This document shows positions 1 to 7,883 of a stretch of DNA of 64,000 nucleotides, one piece after another (the first letter of the stretch is position 1; each line of letters opens with the position of its first letter). Location of the stretch: contig NZ_CP087196.1 in the NCBI RefSeq assembly GCF_024749285.1, positions 558,001-622,000 of the forward strand, in the 5' to 3' direction. This stretch comes from Pseudomonas sp. B21-015 (lineage in GTDB: Bacteria; Pseudomonadota; Gammaproteobacteria; Pseudomonadales; Pseudomonadaceae). Made by a program: the position numbers and the translations under genes. The notes below the pieces were generated by a model. It saw only the letters and a program-made list of their open reading frames with translations. It had not been told where the DNA came from and did not search any database.

Positions 1-129
1 CTCATCGTTCAAGCCTCGCACTGCACATTCGCAAGCCTGCTCGGCTGTAGCGCCATTCGGCACTTGAAACCCCAACGATTTTAGCTGGCCCAACAGGTCT
101 TCCTGGTCAATCAAATCGGCGTGCATCAT
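1..129 (-). CDS. Hypothetical protein, 5' part only (runs off left edge)
   Basis: Reading the minus strand from an ATG at 129 (or the adjacent ATG at 126) gives 43 codons without a stop, starting MMHADLIDQEDLLGQLKSLG, up to the window edge. A good ribosome binding site (GAAGGA) lies 7 nt upstream of the ATG. The visible part is acidic and soluble, without a signal peptide. I do not recognise the family. The gene is divergent from the possible small RNA at 237-377. Confidence 0.55.
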   Translation of the reverse strand, partial: MMHADLIDQEDLLGQLKSLGFQVPNGATAEQACECAVRGLNDE

Positions 130-202
130 GACGCAATCCTTCTTCAGGGAACGGTGTCGTGGCTCGATTCTGGTAGGGGCCGGGGATGGCGGCAAGGACG
201 AT

Positions 203-230
203 TTGTCGCAATGGCCGCATTACCTATGAA
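203..230 (+). promoter_or_regulatory. Candidate sigma-70 promoter for a small RNA
   Basis: TTGTCG at 203-208 and TATGAA at 225-230 are separated by 16 bp and each match four of six consensus bases. Transcription would start near 237 and run to the terminator at 340-377. The inference rests on the terminator having no other gene to serve. Confidence 0.3.
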
Positions 231-236
231 CAGGTC

Positions 237-377
237 GTTTTCGGCTAACTTGCGAGCGGGGAGAGTAGGCACACTGGATTCAGCTGGCTTCACGAAGGTT
301 TGGTCACCCTCGCGCAACAGCTCCTCAACAGTACCCTCTGCCCCGATCCTGTCACGGCTTGATCGGGGCTTTTTTTT
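237..377 (+). ncRNA. Candidate small RNA of about 140 nt
   Basis: Between the divergent partial gene at the left edge and the convergent carnitine operon there is a strong plus-strand intrinsic terminator (340-377) with no protein gene upstream on that strand. A plausible promoter lies at 203-230, so the simplest reading is a short untranslated transcript of about 140 nt. The one open frame across it (121-387) runs through the terminator and has no convincing start. I could not match it to a known Pseudomonas RNA (RsmX/Y/Z, PrrF, CrcZ, 6S, 4.5S) by eye. Confidence 0.35.
340..377 (+). terminator. Strong intrinsic terminator
   Basis: A perfect 9-bp stem (GCCCCGATC at 340-348, GATCGGGGC at 361-369) with a 12-nt loop is followed by eight T residues at 370-377. 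The T-tract is on the plus strand, so it ends a plus-strand transcript. Confidence 0.85.
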
Positions 378-419
378 GCGTGTGTGAATCAGTCATGAAA
401 GTGTTGATTGGGCTGACGC

Positions 420-486
420 TTTCGCGGGCAAGCCACGCTCCCACAGGACTTGCGAATAACCTATGGGAGCGTGGCTTGCCCGCGAT
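420..486. repeat. REP pair (family 1)
   Basis: Two facing copies of the Pseudomonas REP motif (GCGGGCAAGCCACGCTCCCA and its inverse) separated by about 20 bp. It sits just beyond the stop codon of the minus-strand gene at 502-1665 and may stabilise the 3' end of that mRNA. Confidence 0.85.
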
Positions 487-501
487 GAACGATGACTCGG
501 T

Positions 502-1665
502 CTAGCGTTGCAACACAAGGATGCGCGACAACAACTCATCACGATCCACATAACACCCCTGGAAATGCCGGGCACCAGTAGCAGGGTCGAAGGCGTTGCG
601 GGCGTGGAGGGTGCGGCGGTTGTCGAAGCACCACAACTCGCCGTGGTTGAGCCGCGTCATCACCCGGAAGCGCGCCTCGCGAGTCATCGCAATGAAGCGC
701 CGGTAAGCGCGATAGAGCCTGGGCATCTGCTCCACCGAAGCATCGAACGGCCCACGCAGAAAGTTCGCCATGCGGATTTCCGACACTTGCCCGAACGCAC
801 CCAGGGCAATGATCGGCGCCAGGCAGCGGTAGTCGCTGTGGCGGTCCTTGTTGCGGAACTCCACGGGGATTTCACACAAGGCTTGAAACGCCTCGGGATC
901 TTCCTCGCGCAAGGCTTCGGCGATGGCAAAACCGTCGACGAAAATGCTCTCGCCACCGTCGGCGTCATTGACCAGACAATGCAGAAATTGCAGCCCCGGT
1001 TGCAACTCTCGGGTTGGCAGGTCGCTGTGCAGCGGCAGGTTGAAGGCGGTGTAGGCATTGCTGTCTGCATCGGCCTTGGATTGCACATTGAACAGCACGC
1101 CGAAATTGCTCTCGCGGATGAAAGAGATCCGCTGGGCGATCAGCTTCAATGAACCCGGCTCGGTGGGTACGCCGCGCACTTGAGTCAGGCCGGTATCGCG
1201 CACGGCCAGCAGCCATTGCAGCAAGGCGTCGTTGTTCTCCATCAGGGCCTGGTATTCGAATACTGGTAGTTGCAAATCGCTGTGCCAAAGCCTGGCTTTC
1301 GGTTTGCTGGCCTGGCGTTCAGCGCGGGACTCATCGTCATAGGCGTGAGCCCGTAGCCAGCCCGGATCGAAGCGGCTGAGGTGGCCGTCCTGCCAATCGA
1401 CGCACAGACAACCTTGGGCATCGACCGTGGCGTTTTCAGGCGTCAGGTGCTCTGCGACATCGACGATTTCCAGCACTTGCTCGCGGGTCACCGTGTAGAC
1501 GCACAACGGGCACGGGCAGTTGTCCCGCAGCCATTGATGATGAAAAGGGCTGACCCGACCGTCCGCCCATGTCACTTGAATTCGGTCCGCCAGGGTACGC
1601 ACGGCGGTCAACGCGCTAATCAACGGGTAGGTGCGGAAATCGGCAAAAGCGGCGGCGGTGTTCAT
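502..1665 (-). CDS. Gamma-butyrobetaine hydroxylase-like 2-oxoglutarate/Fe(II) dioxygenase
   Basis: 387 residues; ATG at 1665 chosen for the AAGGAA site upstream. The enzyme family hydroxylates gamma-butyrobetaine to L-carnitine using 2-oxoglutarate, O2 and Fe(II). The N-terminal domain (about 20-105) carries the zinc-type cysteine cluster C50, C52, C55 of the DUF971/BBOX family. The catalytic barrel holds the iron triad H213-x-D215 and H354, with R366 placed to bind 2-oxoglutarate. It is the last gene of the cdh operon, 13 bp after cdhB. P. aeruginosa has a hydrolase gene (hocS) near the equivalent place. Its presence suggests the strain feeds gamma-butyrobetaine into the carnitine pathway. 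Trimethyllysine dioxygenase shares the fold, but the operon favours gamma-butyrobetaine. Confidence 0.85.
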   Translation of the reverse strand: MNTAAAFADFRTYPLISALTAVRTLADRIQVTWADGRVSPFHHQWLRDNCPCPLCVYTVTREQVLEIVDVAEHLTPENATVDAQGCLCVDWQDGHLSRFDPGWLRAHAYDDESRAERQASKPKARLWHSDLQLPVFEYQALMENNDALLQWLLAVRDTGLTQVRGVPTEPGSLKLIAQRISFIRESNFGVLFNVQSKADADSNAYTAFNLPLHSDLPTRELQPGLQFLHCLVNDADGGESIFVDGFAIAEALREEDPEAFQALCEIPVEFRNKDRHSDYRCLAPIIALGAFGQVSEIRMANFLRGPFDASVEQMPRLYRAYRRFIAMTREARFRVMTRLNHGELWCFDNRRTLHARNAFDPATGARHFQGCYVDRDELLSRILVLQR

Positions 1666-1678
1666 GGCGGGTTCCTTG

Positions 1679-2155
1679 TTATTTTTCGGGGGGTAAAGCA
1701 ATCACTCGGCCGATCCAGGCGGGTGCGGGCAGGTCGGCTTGCTCGGCGACAATGGCCTGCAGTTTGCTCAAGGTTTCTTCGCTGAACGGTGCGGATCGCG
1801 GCCCGTTGAGGTCGACGTGCAGCAGCATTTGTTCATTGCCCGCCAGCTCCTTGTCACCGCCCACCAGATGCAGGCTGTGGTAGAGGTGCAGACGCTTGCG
1901 GTCGTGGCCGATGATCTGAGTGTGCACTTCGACGTCGGCATCGAGCTTCACTTCGTGCAGATAGTTGAGGTGCAGCTCGAGGGTGAACAGCGAGTTGCCG
2001 CTGGCTTCGCGGTTGTTGCTGTCCATGCCCAGTTGATCCATCAGCGCGTCGGTGGCGTAGCTGAAAATCAGCAGGTAGAAGGCATCGCGCAGATGGCCGT
2101 TGTAGTCGACCCAGTCGGGGATGATTTTGGTTTGGTAGGTGGTGAGGGTGGGCAT
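1679..2155 (-). CDS. cdhB: Betainyl-CoA thioesterase (hotdog fold)
   Basis: 158 residues from the ATG at 2155. A single hotdog (4HBT) domain with the active-site motif D17-Y-N-G-H21 typical of acyl-CoA thioesterases. In this pathway CdhB hydrolyses betainyl-CoA, formed by the CdhC reaction, to glycine betaine and CoA, linking carnitine degradation to the gbc/dgc/sox route. The ribosome binding site is weak (GGAT about 10 nt upstream). A REP pair separates it from cdhA, while the next gene follows after 13 bp. A longer upstream reading would run into the REP sequence and is unlikely. Function is inferred from family plus operon position. Confidence 0.85.
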   Translation of the reverse strand: MPTLTTYQTKIIPDWVDYNGHLRDAFYLLIFSYATDALMDQLGMDSNNREASGNSLFTLELHLNYLHEVKLDADVEVHTQIIGHDRKRLHLYHSLHLVGGDKELAGNEQMLLHVDLNGPRSAPFSEETLSKLQAIVAEQADLPAPAWIGRVIALPPEK

Positions 2156-2194
2156 GGTTGAGTGATCCAACGTTGGTGGTGTCTGGGCTGTCGC

Positions 2195-2305
2195 TATCGC
2201 GGGCAAGCCCGCTCCCACAGTGATTTGAGGTGTAAATACAATTTATGCCACCCAGTAGATCCCTGTGGGAGCGGCGGTGCGGCGATCCGACTTGCCCGCG
2301 ATGAG
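2195..2305. repeat. REP pair (family 1), one arm degenerate
   Basis: An intact REP (about 2195-2220) faces a second arm near 2264-2305 in which the central hairpin is expanded and altered (GAGCGGCGGTGCGGCGATCC). It lies inside the operon between cdhA and cdhB, so it could change relative message levels on either side. Confidence 0.8.
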
Positions 2306-2332
2306 GCCAGACCTGCTGGCCCCTGACTTGGT

Positions 2333-3298
2333 TTATTCGCTAAACGCCATGCCATGTTTGGCCTTGGTGGTCTTCACCGCTTCCAGTACCGCCAGCAAGC
2401 AATCATCACGATAGCGCTCCAGCGCCGAAATGCTGTGCGTGCCCAACTGTTCGCTGGTGCCATCCACCACGTCATCGATCAATTTGTCGGTCAGCTCCGG
2501 TGCCGGCAGGTAGGTCCACGGCAACTGCAACGCCGGCCCGAATTGCGCCATGAAGTGCCGCATGCCCGCATCGCCACCCGCCAGGGTGTACGTCAGGAAA
2601 GTACCCATAAACGACCAGCGCAGGCCCGCGCCAAAACGAATTGCATCGTCGATTTCAGCGGTGGTCGCCACACCGTCGTTGACCAGATGCAACGCCTCAC
2701 GCCACAGCGCTTCGAGCAAACGGTCGGCGATAAATCCAGGTACTTCCTTGCGCACATGCAGCGGGCGCATCCCTAAGGATTCGTAGACTTTTATTGCCGC
2801 TTGAACCGCTTCCGGCGCGGTATTTTTGCCGCCGACCACTTCCACCAATGGCAGCAGGTAAACCGGGTTGAACGGGTGCCCGACCACGCAGCGTTCCGGG
2901 TGGGTCGAACTCTCGTAGAACTCGCTCGGCAACAGCCCCGACGTACTGGAACCGATCAAGGCATTGGGCTTGGCCGCCGCGCTGATTTTGCTGTGCAGTT
3001 CCAGTTTCAGGTCCAGTCGTTCTGGAGCACTTTCCTGAATGAAATCCGCATCGCGAACGCATTCTTCGATGGTGGCGACAAAGCGCAGCCGATCCTGCGA
3101 CGCGCCGGGGGCCAGGCCTTGTTTCTCCAGCGCGCCCCAGGCATTGGCGACGCGTTTGCGCAGGGCGGCTTCGGCGCCGGGCGCCGGGTCCCAGGCCACT
3201 ACATCAAGGCCGTGGGCGAGGGTGCGGGATACCCAGCCGCTGCCGATGACACCGCTGCCCAGAGCGGCGAAGGTTTTGATATCAGTGATGAAGCTCAT
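2333..3298 (-). CDS. cdhA: L-carnitine dehydrogenase
   Basis: 321 residues, the usual length for this branch of the 3-hydroxyacyl-CoA dehydrogenase superfamily. The N-terminal Rossmann domain has the NAD motif G14-S-G-V-I-G19. The [15 protein letters not shown] segment (about 140-155) carries the catalytic histidine, and the C-terminal helical domain begins near residue 190. It oxidises L-carnitine to 3-dehydrocarnitine with NAD+. The start has a GGAC site 7 nt upstream. It lies between cdhC and cdhB, the arrangement known for Pseudomonas carnitine catabolism. Confidence 0.93.
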   Translation of the reverse strand: MSFITDIKTFAALGSGVIGSGWVSRTLAHGLDVVAWDPAPGAEAALRKRVANAWGALEKQGLAPGASQDRLRFVATIEECVRDADFIQESAPERLDLKLELHSKISAAAKPNALIGSSTSGLLPSEFYESSTHPERCVVGHPFNPVYLLPLVEVVGGKNTAPEAVQAAIKVYESLGMRPLHVRKEVPGFIADRLLEALWREALHLVNDGVATTAEIDDAIRFGAGLRWSFMGTFLTYTLAGGDAGMRHFMAQFGPALQLPWTYLPAPELTDKLIDDVVDGTSEQLGTHSISALERYRDDCLLAVLEAVKTTKAKHGMAFSE

Positions 3299-3328
3299 GG
3301 CGTCGTCCTAAAGAGTTCGGTGATCCCA

Positions 3329-3421
3329 GGTGGGAGCTGGCTTGCCTGCGATGGCATCAGTACATCCAGTGCATCTTCTGCGGCTGGACTACCGTCATCG
3401 CGGGCAAGCCCGCTCCCACAG
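3329..3421. repeat. REP pair (family 1)
   Basis: A slightly diverged arm (GGGAGCTGGCTTGCCTGCGA) faces a canonical arm across about 50 bp. It sits between cdhC and cdhA in the same transcript. Confidence 0.8.
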
Positions 3422-3439
3422 GTGAGGTGTAGGTTGGGG

Positions 3440-4327
3440 TTAACCGCGCTTGGTCAGGCCCATTTTTGCCCGGCCTTCAGCTGGGGTCAGAACGCGGGCG
3501 CCGAGGCGGCTGAGGATTTCCGAGGCACGCTCGACCAGTTGGCCGTTGGTCGCCAATACACCCTTGTCCAGCCACAGGTTGTCTTCCAGGCCGACCCGCA
3601 CGTTGCCGCCGAGCAGCACCGCTTGCGCAGCCATCGGCATCTGCATGCGACCGATGCCGAACGCGGCCCAGACCGCGTCGGCCGGCAGGTTGTCGACCAT
3701 GGCTTTCATGGTGGTGGTATCGGCCGGAGCGCCCCACGGGATGCCCAGGCACAGCTGAAACAGCGGGTTATCGAGCAGGCCTTCCTTGATCATTTGCTTG
3801 GCGAACCACAGGTGACCGGTGTCGAAGATTTCCAGCTCAGGCTTGACGCCCAGCTCTTGAATGCGTTTGGCGCCAGCACGCAGCTGGGCCGGGGTGGACA
3901 CGTAAATGGTGTCGCCGTCGCCGAAGTTCAGGGTGCCGCAATCCAGGGTGCAGATTTCCGGCAGCAATTCTTCAACGTGGGCCAGACGGGTCAGCGGACC
4001 GACCAGGTCGGTGTTCGGGCCGAACTCCATCGGGTTCTCTCCCGCACCGATTTCCAGGTCGCCGCCCATGCCTGCGGTGAGGTTGACGATGATGTCGACG
4101 TCGGCCTCGCGGATGCGCTCCATCACTTCGCGGTACAGCGCCACGTCACGGCTGAACTTGCCGGTTTGCGGATCGCGAACGTGGCAGTGGACCACGGTAG
4201 CGCCCGCCTTGGCGGCCTCCACGGCGGCCGCGGCGATTTGTTTCGGGGTGACCGGCACGTGTGGGCTTCTGGCGGTCGTGTCGCCAGCACCGGTGAGTGC
4301 GCAGGTGATGATGACGTCGTGGTTCAT
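3440..4327 (-). CDS. cdhC: 3-Dehydrocarnitine cleavage enzyme (BKACE / DUF849)
   Basis: 295 residues, a beta-keto acid cleavage enzyme. These zinc TIM-barrel enzymes condense a beta-keto acid with acetyl-CoA and split it to acetoacetate plus a new acyl-CoA. With dehydrocarnitine the products are acetoacetate and betainyl-CoA. The motif VVHCHVRD (H47 and H49) is the zinc-binding signature, and the N-terminus [18 protein letters not shown] is typical. Operon position between caiX and cdhA supports the substrate assignment. Confidence 0.92.
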   Translation of the reverse strand: MNHDVIITCALTGAGDTTARSPHVPVTPKQIAAAAVEAAKAGATVVHCHVRDPQTGKFSRDVALYREVMERIREADVDIIVNLTAGMGGDLEIGAGENPMEFGPNTDLVGPLTRLAHVEELLPEICTLDCGTLNFGDGDTIYVSTPAQLRAGAKRIQELGVKPELEIFDTGHLWFAKQMIKEGLLDNPLFQLCLGIPWGAPADTTTMKAMVDNLPADAVWAAFGIGRMQMPMAAQAVLLGGNVRVGLEDNLWLDKGVLATNGQLVERASEILSRLGARVLTPAEGRAKMGLTKRG

Positions 4328-4426
4328 GAGGCGGTTCCTTACAGGCGTGATTTTGGGGTGTAGCTCAGGGCGTGACGGTTCCGTTCGCAGCCCGGTCGGG
4401 CTGCGAATCGGTGATTCATTTCAGGT

Positions 4427-5371
4427 TCATTTACTGGTCAGTTTCAGGTTTTCAGCGGCCGGTTTGCCATCGAAGGTGGTCACGCCTTCGAGCCAGCGTT
4501 GCTTGTCTTGCGGGTGATCTTTCAGCCATTGCTTGGCCGATTCGAACGCGTCTTTGTGATCGAGCAGCGGCTGCATCATCCGGCTCTCGTCTTCGGCGGT
4601 GTAGGTCAGGTTGCTCAGCAAACGACCAATGTTCGGGCATTGCTCGGCGTATTTCGGTGCGGTGACCGTCCACACGGTGGCCATGCCTTCGTTCGGGCCG
4701 AGGGCATCTTCACTGCCGGTGAGATAAGTCATTTGCACGTTGACGTTCATCGGGTGCGGGGCCCAGCCGAAGAACACCACGGCTTCCTTGCGCCGCACGG
4801 CGCGATCCACCGCCGCAAGCATGCCGGCTTCGCTAGACTCGACCAGCTGGAACTTGCCCAGGCCAAATTGATTCTTGGCGATCATCGCCTTGATCTGGGT
4901 GTTGGCGCCCGAACCTGGCTCGATGCCGTAGATCTTGCCGCCCAGTTCTTTTTCAAACTTGGCGATATCAGCGAAGGTTTTCAGGCCCTTGTCGGCGAGG
5001 TAAGTCGGTACGGCGAGGGTGGCGCGGGCGTCTTTCAGGCTTGGCGTCTCAAGCACCTTGACCTGATTGGCCGCGACGAACGGCGTGATGGTTTGGGTCA
5101 TCAGCGGGTTCCAGTACCCGAGGAACAAGTCCAGGCGCTGGTCGCGGATCCCGGCGAAGATGATTTGCTGGGAGGCGCTGGTTTGTTTGGTGTTGTAGCC
5201 GAGGCCATCGAGCAGGACCTGAGTCATGGCGCTGGTGGCGATCACGTCGGTCCAGTTCACTACACCCATGCGCACGTTCTGGCACGCGGCGGGTTCGGCG
5301 GCCATGACACTGGCGCTCAAGAAAGCGGTACCGCTGAGTGCAAGAACACAGCTGCTGATCAGTCGTTTCAT
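4427..5371 (-). CDS. caiX: Periplasmic carnitine-binding protein of an ABC importer
   Basis: 314 residues with a Sec signal peptide (likely cleaved after A24, VMA/AEP) and an OpuAC-type quaternary-amine-binding domain. The tryptophans W39 and in LGYWNPLM are in positions used by such proteins to cage a trimethylammonium group. CaiX delivers carnitine to the shared Cbc choline/betaine/carnitine transporter, whose membrane subunits are not in this window. It is the first gene of the minus-strand cdh operon; the tandem operator at 5460-5494 lies about 90-125 bp upstream of its start. Confidence 0.9.
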   Translation of the reverse strand: MKRLISSCVLALSGTAFLSASVMAAEPAACQNVRMGVVNWTDVIATSAMTQVLLDGLGYNTKQTSASQQIIFAGIRDQRLDLFLGYWNPLMTQTITPFVAANQVKVLETPSLKDARATLAVPTYLADKGLKTFADIAKFEKELGGKIYGIEPGSGANTQIKAMIAKNQFGLGKFQLVESSEAGMLAAVDRAVRRKEAVVFFGWAPHPMNVNVQMTYLTGSEDALGPNEGMATVWTVTAPKYAEQCPNIGRLLSNLTYTAEDESRMMQPLLDHKDAFESAKQWLKDHPQDKQRWLEGVTTFDGKPAAENLKLTSK

Positions 5372-5459
5372 GGTGGGTTCCTCGGCAGGTCGTTATTGTG
5401 GGTTCCGGTGTCTGATGCGCCGGTGATGCCAAGTTACGCAGCTCAAGGCCCGTGAAAAC

Positions 5460-5494
5460 GCACTGCGGCGACCAGCTCTTGCACTGCGGCGACC
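5460..5494. promoter_or_regulatory. Tandem operator in the caiX-cdhR intergenic region
   Basis: The 14-mer GCACTGCGGCGACC occurs twice without mismatch (5460-5473 and 5481-5494), start to start 21 bp, i.e. two helical turns. Paired direct repeats on one DNA face are typical for AraC-family activators, and the divergent cdhR encodes one, so this is the best candidate CdhR site controlling the caiX operon and possibly cdhR itself. Assignment to CdhR is inference. Confidence 0.7.
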
Positions 5495-5578
5495 TGTGCA
5501 CTTGAATGCCGCTGACAAGTGGCGTATCAACGTCCACACGCTTCCCGCCCTCTCGCTACCTGCCATCGAGTGCGCTCC

Positions 5579-6523
5579 ATGTCCCAGGATTTCTACTTCT
5601 TGTTGATGCCGGGTTTTTCGGCGATCGGTTTTATCTCGGCGATCGAGCCGCTGCGGGTCGCCAATCGCTTTCGCGGCGAGTTGTACCGCTGGCATGTGTT
5701 GAGTGCCGATGGCGGGGCGGTGCTGGCCAGTAACGGCATGTCGGTCAACGCCGATGCGGCGCTGGAGCCGCTGAAGAAAGGCGCGACCTTGCTGGTGGTC
5801 GCCGGTTTCGAACCGCTGAAGTTCGCCACTCCGGCACTGGAGCACTGGTTGCGCCGCCTGGATAACGAAGGTGTGACGCTCGGCGCCATCGACACCGGCA
5901 GCTTCGTCCTCGCCGAAGCCGGCCTGCTCGACGGCCATCGCCTGACCCTGCACTGGGAAGCCATCGACGCGTTCAAGGAGTCTTATCCACAGCTCAGCGT
6001 CACTCAGGAGCTGTTCGAGATCGACCGTCGGCGTATCACCTCTGCCGGCGGTACGGCTTCTATCGACCTGATGCTCGACCTCATCGGCCAGGCCCACGGC
6101 CCGGAACTGGCAATCCAGGTCAGCGAACAATTCGTACTCGGGCGCATCCGCCCGCGCAAAGATCACCAACGCATGGAAGTCGCCACGCGGTATGGCATCA
6201 GCAACAAGAAACTGGTGCAGGTGATCGGGGAGATGGAGCAGCACAGCGAACCGCCGCTGAGTACCCTGGAGCTGGCGGAATCGATCAAAGTGACCCGGCG
6301 GCAGTTGGAGCGCCTGTTTCGCCTGCACCTGAACGACACGCCGAGCAATTTCTATCTGCGGTTAAGACTGGAGAAGGCGCGGCAGTTGTTGCGTCAGACG
6401 AACATGAGTGTGTTGGAAGTGAGCATCGCGTGCGGGTTTGAATCGCCGTCGTATTTCACCCGCAGTTATCGGGCACGGTTTGAACGGTGCCCGCGAGAGG
6501 ATCGCCGTACAGCCCAGGCATAA
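5579..6523 (+). CDS. cdhR: AraC-family regulator of carnitine catabolism (GATase1-like)
   Basis: 314 residues starting MSQDFYFLLMPGFSAIGF. Residues about 5-190 form a DJ-1/PfpI (class I glutamine amidotransferase-like) ligand-sensing domain; residues about 215-310 hold two AraC helix-turn-helix motifs ending in the conserved segment around ACGFESPSYFTRSYRARF. This is the GbdR/CdhR/SouR class. CdhR activates caiX-cdhCAB with carnitine. It is divergent from caiX with the tandem 14-bp repeat in between. A perfect DnaA-box sequence falls inside the gene at 5983-5991, probably incidental. Confidence 0.9.
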   Translation: MSQDFYFLLMPGFSAIGFISAIEPLRVANRFRGELYRWHVLSADGGAVLASNGMSVNADAALEPLKKGATLLVVAGFEPLKFATPALEHWLRRLDNEGVTLGAIDTGSFVLAEAGLLDGHRLTLHWEAIDAFKESYPQLSVTQELFEIDRRRITSAGGTASIDLMLDLIGQAHGPELAIQVSEQFVLGRIRPRKDHQRMEVATRYGISNKKLVQVIGEMEQHSEPPLSTLELAESIKVTRRQLERLFRLHLNDTPSNFYLRLRLEKARQLLRQTNMSVLEVSIACGFESPSYFTRSYRARFERCPREDRRTAQA

Positions 6524-6544
6524 TTCTGACGACACCGAAAAAAC

Positions 6545-6636
6545 CTGTGGGAGCGGGCTTGCCCGCGATGGGGGCGACACATTCAATGTGGATGCTGACT
6601 GACACACCGTCATCGCGGGCAAGCCCGCTCCCACAG
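6545..6636. repeat. REP pair (family 1)
   Basis: Two canonical facing arms (GGGAGCGGGCTTGCCCGCGA and inverse) separated by about 40 bp, located between the convergent cdhR and DUF3010 genes, where they may act as a bidirectional transcript end. Confidence 0.88.
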
Positions 6637-6661
6637 TTGTTCGGTGTTGGCAAGAATGGAG

Positions 6662-7078
6662 TTACTTTTTCATCAGTGCCGAGCATGCCGCCTTGTAAGC
6701 CTCATGCTGATACTTGTTCAGCGTGGCCGGCAGCTCAAAATCGAACTTCTTGTTCTGCGCATTGATCGTCTGAGGCGACAGCAGCGTCACCTCGCAATTT
6801 TCCAGCAACTGGAAAACCCCTTCGATTTTGAACGTGGTCGGCCCACCGGCGAACTCGCCTTTCTTGCTGCGCTTCTTGATCGCGATGCGGTCGATGGAGT
6901 TCTCACGAACAAACGAGGCGACCTGAGCGGCGAAAACTTTGACGTTGGCGGCTTCGTCGTCATCGTCGAGGGCGATTTTCTTGGTGTTCAGTTCGACATG
7001 GCTCAGGGCCTGACCGTCGAGGGAGGCCACGGCGATGATCGCTTCGCTGCCTTTGATTTCGATGCCGCAAATTTTCAT
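6662..7078 (-). CDS. DUF3010 family protein
   Basis: 138 residues starting MKICGIEIKGSEAIIAVASL, with a good AAAAGGGA site upstream. The N-terminal beta-strand pattern (xxCGIEIKGxEAIIAV) resembles an RNase H/actin-like fold, and the sequence resembles the DUF3010 family of gamma-proteobacteria. No catalytic role is established that I know of. It is cytoplasmic, with no signal or membrane segment. It is followed downstream by the REP pair and preceded by the toxin-antitoxin pair on the same strand (32-bp gap), so co-transcription is possible. Confidence 0.75.
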   Translation of the reverse strand: MKICGIEIKGSEAIIAVASLDGQALSHVELNTKKIALDDDDEAANVKVFAAQVASFVRENSIDRIAIKKRSKKGEFAGGPTTFKIEGVFQLLENCEVTLLSPQTINAQNKKFDFELPATLNKYQHEAYKAACSALMKK

Positions 7079-7110
7079 TTCAATCCCTTTTCCTGATGCT
7101 GGCGTTCAGC

Positions 7111-7434
7111 TTACAACTCTAGTTGGTTGGCGGTGATGCCAAAAGCTGCGGCAATTTTTTCACGGGTTGCCTTGCGGGGCTTGGCGACGGTTTCCTGCTG
7201 GGCGAAAGCCGGTTGGGAAATGCCCATGCGCTTGGCAACTTCATCCTGCGTAAGGTTCAGGTGTTCGCGCCAGGCGCGAATGGGCGTCGCGCCATCGACG
7301 ATGCGACTGACCACTTCGTGGGGGATCAGATCGGGCTCGATCTTCTGCGCCACATACTGCGCGTACGGAATGACCACGAACGCCGGTTTTCCCTCCGCGT
7401 CGTTGATGATTTGAATCTCAGTAGGTGCGTTCAT
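7111..7434 (-). CDS. XRE-type antitoxin
   Basis: 107 residues from the ATG at 7434. The N-terminus (IQIINDAEGKPAFVVIPYAQY) resembles a Phd-like strand-helix start. Residues about 55-105 form a Cro/C1 helix-turn-helix (LNLTQDEVAKRMGISQPAFAQQE). The start lies inside the 3' end of the upstream toxin gene (17-bp overlap), so the pair is translationally coupled in toxin-first order, as in HigBA-like modules. It probably neutralises the toxin and represses the promoter through the palindrome at 7678-7719. The serine usual in the recognition helix is replaced by alanine (QPAFAQQE). Confidence 0.85.
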   Translation of the reverse strand: MNAPTEIQIINDAEGKPAFVVIPYAQYVAQKIEPDLIPHEVVSRIVDGATPIRAWREHLNLTQDEVAKRMGISQPAFAQQETVAKPRKATREKIAAAFGITANQLEL

Positions 7435-7672
7435 CGCGTTTTTTGACCTCTTGAATACTGACCACTTTGATCGCGCCATCCCAGTCGAACATGACCCGAT
7501 AACTACCGACTCGCAGTCGATAGGCGTAGTCATGACCAACCAGTGCTTTGACGTTGCCTACATCAGGCATGCCAGCTAGCGCCGTGATGGCATCACGAAC
7601 CTGGATCTGATGAACGGAATGCAATTTCAAGAGCTGCTTAACGGCCTTTCGAGTCCAGTGAATGCTGTTCAT
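7418..7672 (-). CDS. RelE/ParE-type toxin
   Basis: 84 residues starting MNSIHWTRKAVKQLLKLHS. The length, basic N-terminal helices and the C-terminal strand pattern (YRLRVGSYRVMFDWDGAIKVVSIQEVKKRDERTY) are those of RelE-superfamily toxins; the R-x-G-x-Y-R-V core strand and the terminal KKRxxRxY segment are typical of mRNA interferases. It precedes and overlaps the antitoxin gene. Whether it cleaves mRNA or acts on gyrase (ParE) cannot be decided from sequence. It is probably autoregulated through the palindromes immediately upstream. Confidence 0.87.
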   Translation of the reverse strand: MNSIHWTRKAVKQLLKLHSVHQIQVRDAITALAGMPDVGNVKALVGHDYAYRLRVGSYRVMFDWDGAIKVVSIQEVKKRDERTY

Positions 7673-7677
7673 GGAAG

Positions 7678-7719
7678 AATATAAGTCTTTTATAAGATTT
7701 GCTAATCTTTGCTTATATT
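7678..7719 (-). promoter_or_regulatory. Nested palindromic operator/promoter of the toxin-antitoxin operon
   Basis: An AT-rich stretch, unlike its GC-rich surroundings, directly upstream of the toxin ATG. It contains an outer inverted repeat (AATATAAG at 7678-7685, CTTATATT at 7712-7719) and an inner one (AAGATT at 7694-7699, AATCTT at 7704-7709). The arrangement suits binding of the HTH antitoxin over the promoter. Nothing notable was seen from 7720 to the terminator at 7840. Confidence 0.6.
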
Positions 7720-7839
7720 TTTCAGGTGGCCAACAAACGAAATTTATCGGGATGTTGCTCGAAAAAACTGCTTTAACCCTTACCCCGCGGGACTTGTAGG
7801 CTTGCTCGGTGAAGCCTGTGGGAAAGGTCTTGATTGAAG

Positions 7840-7866
7840 GTAAAAGCTGGGAGGGCTACCAGCTTT
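7840..7866 (-). terminator. Candidate intrinsic terminator of the lprI-like gene
   Basis: An 8-bp perfect stem (AAAGCTGG at 7843-7850, CCAGCTTT at 7859-7866) with an 8-nt loop lies just downstream of the stop of the minus-strand gene ending at 7884. On that strand only a short T-run follows, so it is a weak to moderate terminator. Confidence 0.5.
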
Positions 7867-7883
7867 CGACGGACGATTCAGGA

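Noticed and set aside
121..387. Open frame of 88 codons on the plus strand
   Set aside because: It runs through a strong intrinsic terminator and has no convincing binding site; the RNA interpretation fits better.
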